Source of the DNA: a bacterium
Lineage (GTDB): Bacteria > Armatimonadota > Fimbriimonadia > Fimbriimonadales > GBS-DC
Length of the DNA stretch: 5,680 nucleotides
Assembly: GCA_029335935.2 (NCBI GenBank)
Contig: JARJMV020000274.1
Location: 1-5,680, forward strand
Direction of reading: 5' to 3'
Every line of letters begins with the position of its first letter. The stretch's first letter is position 1. The notes under the pieces are model-generated. The model saw only the letters and a program-made list of their open reading frames with translations, had not been told where the DNA came from and did no database searches. The position numbers and the translations under genes are program-made. Positions 1 to 3,690 of the stretch are shown here, in pieces.

Positions 1-385
1 CAAAGTTGCGTTCCTGCTCCAGCAGGAGTTTCACCCGCGCGAGGTAGGCTTCGCGAGTTTCAGCACTTGGCTCTGCTTGAGGTAGCCCCTGCAGAGGCTT
101 TTCGGGCGTTTCGGGCCCCACCATCACGCCTGAAGGTGAGATGAGAGAGAGCCCTGAAATTTCCAGCGCAGGAATCTTCTCTTGGAGGCGTTGTAGGGTA
201 GGCTCCTCACTTTCGCGTGAGGCGTCCAGCAGGATTCGCCTGAGCAGGCGGGGTAGACGCCACTTTCGCGCGAAGTCGTGGAAGTCCAGCTCGCCTGCAC
301 GAGCGGCTCGCCAATCTTGCTGGAAGGCTGAATCTCGCCATAACAGCCCCAAGTATTCGCGAAGGAGAAACTGCTGTGCATTCAC
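1..385 (-). CDS. Unrecognised protein, 5' part only (runs off left edge)
   Basis: This frame stays open for 128 codons from a GTG at 385 to the left edge, so only the N-terminus is visible. The start is chosen because GGGTGGA lies a few bases upstream and the frame is closed by TGA a short way further up, with no ATG between. The protein begins VNAQQFLLREYLGLLWRD. Residues 1-75 are rich in Leu, Arg and Glu and look helical (RKWRLPRLLRRILLDASRE). Residues 80-112 are Pro/Gly/Ser-rich and linker-like, and a second charged helix begins near 112 (REAYLARVKLLLEQE). I recognise no family or catalytic motif. It follows the integrase gene on the same strand after an 89-base gap, so it may belong to the same integrated element. 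The competing frames here give Ser/Arg-rich peptides that look like shadows. Confidence 0.68.
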   Translation of the reverse strand, partial: MNAQQFLLREYLGLLWRDSAFQQDWRAARAGELDFHDFARKWRLPRLLRRILLDASRESEEPTLQRLQEKIPALEISGLSLISPSGVMVGPETPEKPLQGLPQAEPSAETREAYLARVKLLLEQERNF

Positions 386-462
386 GGCTCCACCCTGCTT
401 TCCAAGCCTGCTGATGGAAACGCGAAAGCAGGGTCAAAGCGTTCCACCAGCAGGCTGTGTAG

Positions 463-468
463 ATTATA
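463..468 (-). promoter_or_regulatory. Candidate -10 box TATAAT before the left-edge gene
   Basis: A perfect TATAAT preceded by GGAGG lies on the minus strand just after the integrase stop codon. It is about 80 bases upstream of the GTG at 385. No TTGACA-like -35 is present at 16-18 bases. The placement in the short intergenic gap supports separate transcription of the left-edge gene, but the call rests on the hexamer alone. Confidence 0.4.
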
Positions 469-474
469 CCTCCA

Positions 475-1371
475 TCACCTCCTCTGCTCGCGCGGTTTCC
501 TGTTGTGGAGCAGGTTCACAGGTGAGGTTTCGCGAAGGATTCTCGCTTTGTCTTCTGAGGCTAATCGGGCATAATGCTCCAAGCTGGAGCGGTCTATATG
601 CCCCAAGCATTCTCGCACCATCTCAGGGCTTCCGCTTACAGCCAAGCGCAAGGTAGCGCAAGTCGAGCGCAACCGATGGGGGTAGACGCGCTCGCCTAAC
701 GCGGTACTGACTTTGCTGAATACACGCCGCAGGCCGCTGGCTTCCAGCGGCTGTCCGTTTCGGGCGCGCCATAGCGGTTCGTATTCGCCTAAAGCGGTTC
801 CTGTATGGCGGGTGAAGGCTCGCAGGTAGCGTCTTATAGCGAGTTGCGTTTCGGGGGCGAGAAATACCGTGTGGAAGCGTCCCCCTTTCGCCTGCACGCG
901 AATCACACCGCTGTAGGCATCGGCAACGGTCATCTGGAGCGCTTCAGAGCGTCTAAGCCCTACATCGAGCAGGGTTAGTGCGAGAGCGTAGTTGCGCTTT
1001 TCCAGCCAATGCGAGCCGTTAAGCGCGTCCAGCAATCGGCGTACCTGCACCAGCGAGAGGGGTTGCGGGTTCGGTTCAGGCTTTCGGGGCAGGTCTTGGG
1101 TACGGCTGGGGTTATTCTCCAGTACCCCTTCGCGCTCGCACCAGTTCAGGAATTGTCGGGCGATTCGGGCATAGTTGCGAATCGTCCACGCGCTGGCGTC
1201 GAGTTGCCGAGTCTGGTGCAGGAATTCGAGCCAGTGGGTGCGTGTGAAGGCGTCGGGGGTGTGGATGGCGTGATGTTCGCAGTAGTTCAGGAACGGTCTT
1301 AGACATACACTGGCTGTGTCTACCGTTCGGGGGTGGCGGGTTGCCTGAAGCGTCAGGAGAAAATCCTGCAC
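475..1371 (-). CDS. Tyrosine recombinase / phage-type integrase (XerC/D-like)
   Basis: This encodes a 298-residue DNA strand-exchange enzyme that cuts and rejoins DNA through a tyrosine nucleophile. Residues 1-95 form the SAM-like core-binding domain (FLLTLQATRHPRTV; WTIRNYARIARQFLNWC), and residues 105-270 the catalytic domain. The full catalytic set is visible: R140 (LLDVGLRRSEAL), K162 (VQAKGG), H232 and R235 (PHRLR), H258 (LGH) and Y267 (EHYA). The H-R, R-H and H-Y spacings of 3, 23 and 9 match those I recall for E. coli XerD. The open frame extends upstream to a GTG at 1512, but that lies inside the tRNA gene, so I place the start at GTG 1371, which gives a normal family length. No strong Shine-Dalgarno precedes it. 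The basic tail (HNRKPREQRR) is short. Its position directly after a tRNA 3' end suggests the integrase of a tRNA-targeting element. A chromosomal Xer role is less likely but possible. Confidence 0.9.
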   Translation of the reverse strand: MQDFLLTLQATRHPRTVDTASVCLRPFLNYCEHHAIHTPDAFTRTHWLEFLHQTRQLDASAWTIRNYARIARQFLNWCEREGVLENNPSRTQDLPRKPEPNPQPLSLVQVRRLLDALNGSHWLEKRNYALALTLLDVGLRRSEALQMTVADAYSGVIRVQAKGGRFHTVFLAPETQLAIRRYLRAFTRHTGTALGEYEPLWRARNGQPLEASGLRRVFSKVSTALGERVYPHRLRSTCATLRLAVSGSPEMVRECLGHIDRSSLEHYARLASEDKARILRETSPVNLLHNRKPREQRR

Positions 1372-1411
1372 GGTTCGGTGTAGGGGCCTGAGGCTTTCAC
1401 GGGTTGTTTTA

Positions 1412-1428
1412 TTGAACGGTTGTTCGAA
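1412..1428. repeat. Short imperfect inverted repeat between tRNA and integrase
   Basis: The 17-base stretch TTGAACGGTTGTTCGAA is an imperfect palindrome (GAAC/GTTC core with TT/AA flanks and one unpaired base). It sits in the 83-base gap between the tRNA 3' end and the integrase start. A symmetric site there could be a recombinase arm site or an operator for the integrase gene. It is short enough to arise by chance. Confidence 0.3.
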
Positions 1429-1454
1429 AGAGGGGCGTTTTTGAACCTGTTTCG

Positions 1455-1526
1455 CGCCCCCGGCAGGAATCGAACCTGCGCACCAGGCTCCGGAGGCCTG
1501 CGCTCTGTCCACTGAGCTACGGGGGC
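1455..1526 (-). tRNA. trnR(ccg): tRNA-Arg (anticodon CCG)
   Basis: A complete 72-base cloverleaf can be drawn. The acceptor GCCCCCG (1526-1520) pairs with CGGGGGC (1462-1456), with discriminator G at 1455. The D stem is GCTC/GAGC with an eight-base loop. The anticodon stem is CAGGC/GCCTG around the loop CTCCGGA, which gives anticodon CCG at 1493-1491 (reads Arg CGG). The variable loop has four bases, and the T stem GCAGG/CCTGC encloses TTCGATT. CCA is not encoded; the genome continues CGAAAC. A TACAAT box lies 15 bases upstream. The integrase gene begins 83 bases past its 3' end in the same orientation, so this 3' end is a likely attachment site of an integrated element. Confidence 0.97.
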
Positions 1527-1540
1527 GTGTCGGTGTAAAG

Positions 1541-1546
1541 ATTGTA
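1541..1546 (-). promoter_or_regulatory. Candidate -10 box TACAAT for the tRNA-Arg gene
   Basis: TACAAT preceded by CGGG lies on the minus strand and would start transcription about 8 bases before the mature tRNA 5' end. A TTGGAC hexamer lies upstream at 1563-1558, but the 11-base spacer is too short for a normal -35. The position relative to a definite RNA gene makes it plausible. Confidence 0.45.
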
Positions 1547-1554
1547 CCCGATCC

Positions 1555-1920
1555 TCAGTCCAACGGTATTCGTTGCTGTGCTGCGTCGGGCGCGACGCGC
1601 TCGGCTTGCTGCACACCCATCAGTAGCGCTGAGCTGGGGATAGCGAATCCATCGCCTGTCAGCAACTGCCCTACGGTACGCACCTGTAAGCGCGGGAGCA
1701 ACCGATTGCCTAGCGGCGAGGTGTAGTAGCCCACTTGCTCTGCCTCGCGTAGCATGGGTGTGGTCGGCGGCTCCAGCGTGAGAAAAAGCCCCAGCGTCGC
1801 CCCCTCACGCTCCACCACATGGGCGAACTCACGAATATCGCGCACGCTTACCTTCCCCGATTTGACCTGAATCAACGCCTTTGCGCAGCACTTCGAGGTT
1901 GTCGCCATCGCGCTAAACAG
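1555..1920 (-). pseudogene. Remnant of a site-specific DNA methyltransferase with large internal deletion
   Basis: Intact relatives are DNA adenine methyltransferases several hundred residues long that begin roughly (N)xLFYGDNLExLR and end in a domain reading IVQVKSG..V..IRDL..VVEREKA.LG.F.TLEPPT.PM. Here the opening is still visible: NSLF (around 1927-1916) and, in another frame, GDNLEVLRK (1906-1880). The C-terminal domain follows immediately (ALIQVKSGKVSVRDIREF from 1878, then GLFLTLEPPTTPMLREAEQVGYY) and runs to a TGA at 1555-1557. The SAM-binding and catalytic (D/N)PP(Y/F) regions are absent, so no methylation activity is possible. An open frame still reads from about 1980 through the C-terminal domain, so a small protein might be made, but its first 30 residues are out-of-frame sequence. 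The gene ends 28 bases before the tRNA on the same strand. Family assignment comes from remembered motifs. Confidence 0.7.
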
Positions 1921-1993
1921 GCTGTTCGAACCCGCACGCCTGCAGAGCATAACCATCCCTCTCTGGCGAGCAATCCACAATCTGCCTTAAGGG

Positions 1994-1999
1994 TATAAT
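1994..1999 (+). promoter_or_regulatory. Candidate -10 box TATAAT with near-leaderless start
   Basis: GGGTATAATA ends nine bases before the ATG at 2009. If it is a -10 box, transcription would begin around 2005-2008, which leaves essentially no 5' leader. No -35 consensus is seen at 16-18 bases. The sequence before the ATG (TAGGACTGCT) has only a weak AGGA, consistent with either leaderless initiation or a poor ribosome site. Confidence 0.4.
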
Positions 2000-2008
2000 A
2001 GGACTGCT

Positions 2009-2371
2009 ATGCCAGCACGCGTGATAATCAACAACCACGAATGGGTACGATGGAGCGGCGGCGAAATCGGCAAGGGCGTACCACAACTCACGCGCGGCGA
2101 TGTGCTCGCCATCGCCGAAAAGCCGGGCGACCCCTGGCGCACACCAGAAATACCAGAACTCGACGGGCAAATCGGCAACGCCCCAACAGTAGTGGATATC
2201 TACGAGTTCTTTTACCTACCCCCCGAAGTCGCTGCCAATAGAGACCTGAGATATATGGCAGAAGTCAACCCCGAAAAAGTCGTCGTCCTCGAATACTTCG
2301 AAGAGCCAGCGTGGAAGCCGCCCCGAATCTCTTCATTCGATGAACACGGCAACCTTGTCCGAGTCTACTAA
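2009..2371 (+). CDS. Unrecognised 120-residue protein in phage-like module
   Basis: This is a complete soluble-looking protein that begins MPARVIINNHEWVRWSGGEIG and ends DEHGNLVRVY. It has no signal peptide or membrane segment. It is acidic and rich in Pro, Glu and aromatic residues, with PEIPELDGQIGNAPTVVDIYEFFYLPPEVA at residues 47-76. I recognise no domain. The reason to believe it is real is its codon pattern: C-ending codons (GTC, CTC, TAC, GAC) match the next gene and differ from surrounding genes. It lies only 10 bases upstream of the phage morphogenesis gene on the same strand, which suggests a two-gene transcription unit driven by the TATAAT at 1994. By position it could be a phage structural or adaptor protein, but that is inference. 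Confidence 0.65.
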   Translation: MPARVIINNHEWVRWSGGEIGKGVPQLTRGDVLAIAEKPGDPWRTPEIPELDGQIGNAPTVVDIYEFFYLPPEVAANRDLRYMAEVNPEKVVVLEYFEEPAWKPPRISSFDEHGNLVRVY

Positions 2372-2381
2372 CAACGACATC

Positions 2382-2870
2382 ATGCCCTTCAAACTCCACC
2401 TCCACATCGAATATCCCGACGAAAAACCACTCAAGCGCGTGATGCTCGTCTATCAACGCGTTGAAAACCTCCAACCAGCCTTCGAGCGCATCCTCCCCCT
2501 CCTGCAACACTACACCGAAAACTACCTCGCACGCGAAGGCCGCTACGAAGGCAACCCCCCATTCGCACCACTCAGCCCACGCTACGCACGATACAAAGCC
2601 AAGCGATACCCAGGCGCACCCATCCTCACACGCTCAGGCAGGCTACGCGCATCCCTCGCCTCCATCACCAGCGACTCCATCGCCGACGCCTCACCAGACG
2701 CGCTGGTCTACGGCACACGCACCCCCTACGCCCTCTACCACCAGTACGGCACACGCAAAATGCCTAAACGCCCACCGCTCAAACTCTCCAAGACACTCAG
2801 CACGCGCATCATCACAATCCTGCGCAACTACCTCCTCGAACAAGGCGAAAAACAAGGCGAAAATCTATGA
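2382..2870 (+). CDS. Phage virion morphogenesis protein (Mu gpG / tail-completion type)
   Basis: The 162-residue product carries the hallmarks of the phage virion morphogenesis family (Mu gpG, P2 gpS-like tail completion). Helical N-terminal residues 25-52 are followed by PPFAPLSPRYARYKAKRYPG (59-78), ILTRSGRLRASL (81-92), a variable segment, then VYGTRTPYALYHQYGT (109-124), MPKRPPLKLS (127-136) and a terminal helix. In known phages such proteins act in joining or completing the tail or head. The length is normal for the family and no frameshift is seen. An in-frame ATG at 2340 would overlap the preceding gene by 32 bases. I prefer ATG 2382 because the family usually begins with such a short beta strand (MPFKLHLHIEY), although neither start has a clear ribosome site. 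No capsid, portal, terminase or tail genes are nearby, so this is a stranded phage fragment or a domesticated gene. Confidence 0.85.
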   Translation: MPFKLHLHIEYPDEKPLKRVMLVYQRVENLQPAFERILPLLQHYTENYLAREGRYEGNPPFAPLSPRYARYKAKRYPGAPILTRSGRLRASLASITSDSIADASPDALVYGTRTPYALYHQYGTRKMPKRPPLKLSKTLSTRIITILRNYLLEQGEKQGENL

Positions 2871-2965
2871 CCCCTTCCCATTCTACCCTAAGACAAAAAG
2901 ATGCCCATCTCGAACATTGCCCAACAAGATTGAAATCGGGTATTATGAATGGGGTACAATCGTAG
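2867..2965 (+). CDS. Possible 32-codon ORF coupled to the phage gene by ATGA, perhaps a truncated next gene
   Basis: The stop of the morphogenesis gene and an ATG overlap as ATGA, the usual arrangement of translationally coupled phage genes. The frame reads MTPSHSTLRQKDAHLEHCPT and then a few more codons to TAG at 2963. The first half keeps the C-rich style of the two upstream genes. From about 2925 the composition changes, and promoter-like TATTAT and TACAAT boxes appear inside the frame. I read it as either a tiny gene or, more likely, the beginning of a third phage gene whose body was lost at a deletion or insertion junction near 2920-2940. No homology is recognised. Confidence 0.3.
   Translation: MTPSHSTLRQKDAHLEHCPTRLKSGIMNGVQS
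2941..2960 (+). promoter_or_regulatory. Two promoter-like -10 boxes (TATTAT, TACAAT)
   Basis: CGGGTATTAT and GGGGTACAAT lie 14 bases apart on the plus strand. A TTGAAA at 2930-2935 stands 19 bases before TACAAT. The next gene start is 120 bases downstream and has its own TATACT, so these may be an additional upstream promoter for the exported protein or leftovers of a displaced gene. Confidence 0.25.
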
Positions 2966-3077
2966 CGTCGGCGTCCTCGTAGTAAAGCACGCGGGTCATG
3001 CAGGGCAGGTTCGCCGTCAGAAACGCAACTCCTGCTTGGGCGTCTGATGGATAGGGTATACTACCGATGGAGGATGA
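2943..3077 (-). pseudogene. Possible C-terminal remnant of a lost minus-strand gene
   Basis: On the minus strand a frame is open between a TAG at 3080-3078 and a TAA at 2945-2943. Its second half reads AGVAFLTANLPCMTRVLYY followed by EDADATIVPHS and stop. The residue mix and mostly G/C-ending codons look like genuine protein, unlike typical shadow frames. There is no convincing start: the only ATG is 18 codons from the end, and the frame begins at the promoter of the next gene. I do not recognise the family. It may be the tail of a gene whose 5' part was replaced when the present neighbour was placed here, or a chance open frame. Confidence 0.25.
3057..3074 (+). promoter_or_regulatory. -10 box and strong ribosome site of the exported-protein gene
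   Basis: TATACT (3057-3062), preceded by AGGG, has a weak TTGGGC at 3036 with a 15-base spacer. GGAGGA at 3069-3074 lies five bases before the ATG at 3080. The ribosome site fixes that ATG as the start over the in-frame ATG at 3047, which lies upstream of the -10 box. The leader would be only about 10 bases. Confidence 0.5.
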
Positions 3078-3079
3078 CT

Positions 3080-3502
3080 ATGAAACATCAACTACGCGCA
3101 TTTGCACTGGGAGTGTTGGTGACGCTGGGCGGTGTAGTGGGCTATGCCCAACTGGATAAGATTCTCAAGGCAGGCGGCGTCGCTGTGGTGGTCGATCGGT
3201 TCGGCGGCGATATGGATCGCGCGATTAACCGCCTCACCAACACGAAGCCCGACAAGAACTTTGCGACGAAGGTAGTTCCGATTATCAGCGCGGGCAACGG
3301 TGCATATATCGGCGCAGTGCAAGTGATGGGCAAGCCCGAGCTGGTGCGCAAGGTACAGGCAGTGGCGCAGGTGGAGGGCGATTTCTTGGGACGCGATGTG
3401 CGTCTGCGTGCGCTTATCCCCATCTCCACAAAGAACCCCCAACGCAGCATTAATCGCGTGGAGGGCGTAGGGGTATCGGGAATTATCGATATTCGGCTGT
3501 AA
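3080..3502 (+). CDS. Exported protein of unknown function with Sec signal peptide
   Basis: The 140-residue product begins with a typical Sec signal: basic MKHQLR, a hydrophobic core at residues 7-21 (AFALGVLVTLGGVVG), and a likely cleavage after A23 (GYA|QLD). The mature part of about 117 residues has an alternating hydrophobic pattern suggesting a small alpha/beta or beta-rich fold: GGVAVVVDRFGGDMDRAINRL (32-52), TKVVPIISAGNGAYIGAVQV (63-82), KVQAVAQVEGDF (91-102) and GVGVSGIIDIRL at the end. I associate this pattern with short exported proteins in Armatimonadota genomes, but no function is known to me. It has no cysteine, lipobox or enzyme motif. It has its own promoter-like box and a strong GGAGGA ribosome site, and is followed by hairpin repeats, so it is probably monocistronic. 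Confidence 0.85.
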   Translation: MKHQLRAFALGVLVTLGGVVGYAQLDKILKAGGVAVVVDRFGGDMDRAINRLTNTKPDKNFATKVVPIISAGNGAYIGAVQVMGKPELVRKVQAVAQVEGDFLGRDVRLRALIPISTKNPQRSINRVEGVGVSGIIDIRL

Positions 3503-3510
3503 GCTCTTGT

Positions 3511-3592
3511 GGCACGGACATTCCTGTCCGTGCGTCGTACCGTCGGCGTCCCTGCTGACGAGTGCTGCTGGGACAAGAATGTCCCAGCCACT
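3511..3592 (+). repeat. Hairpin repeat unit, copy 1
   Basis: Two perfect hairpins with 9-base arms bound this unit. The first, at 3512-3533, has arms GCACGGACA and TGTCCGTGC with loop TTCC. The second, at 3567-3588, has arms GCTGGGACA and TGTCCCAGC with loop AGAA. The ends are inverted copies of each other (GTGGC at 3510-3513 side, GCCAC at 3588-3592). The unit begins 9 bases after the exported protein's stop, so hairpin 1 could also act in 3' end formation, although no T-run follows. Confidence 0.8.
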
Positions 3593-3595
3593 GTA

Positions 3596-3683
3596 GCACG
3601 GACATTCCTGTCCGTGCGCTGTGCTGTAGGTGCGACGCCAAGAACGGCTGCGCACAGGGCTTGGACAAGACTGTCCAAGCCAC
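3596..3683 (+). repeat. Hairpin repeat unit, copy 2
   Basis: This is a diverged tandem copy of the preceding unit. Its first hairpin, at 3596-3617, repeats arms GCACGGACA and TGTCCGTGC with loop TTCC exactly. Its second, at 3659-3680, has arms GCTTGGACA and TGTCCAAGC with loop AGAC, then the same GCCAC end. The second hairpin differs from that of copy 1 by paired changes that keep the stem. The last arm ends 10 bases before the ATG of the GlcE-like gene. Confidence 0.8.
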
Positions 3684-3690
3684 GAAGGAC

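Noticed and set aside
141..656. 171-codon plus-strand open frame
   Set aside because: Ser/Arg/Cys-rich shadow of the two minus-strand genes, spanning the integrase 3' end and the intergenic gap.
1009..1302. Plus-strand frame inside the integrase
   Set aside because: Antisense to the catalytic domain; no domain sense and no start context.
1921..1940. GGTTCGAA on the minus strand as a second attachment or T-arm copy
   Set aside because: Only about 8 bases match the tRNA T-loop, and they encode the NSLF-side of the methyltransferase relic; too short to call a repeat.
2930..2936. GATTGAAATC as a CRISPR-repeat end
   Set aside because: Single occurrence; no repetition in the window.
2461..2982. 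173-codon plus-strand frame rich in Ser, Thr, His and Pro
   Set aside because: Out-of-frame reading of the C-rich phage gene; the low-complexity composition is an artefact of the C bias.
3511..3683. Hairpin array as a CRISPR array
   Set aside because: There are only two unequal, diverged units; the internal sequences are themselves related, there are no constant-length spacers, and no cas genes are present.
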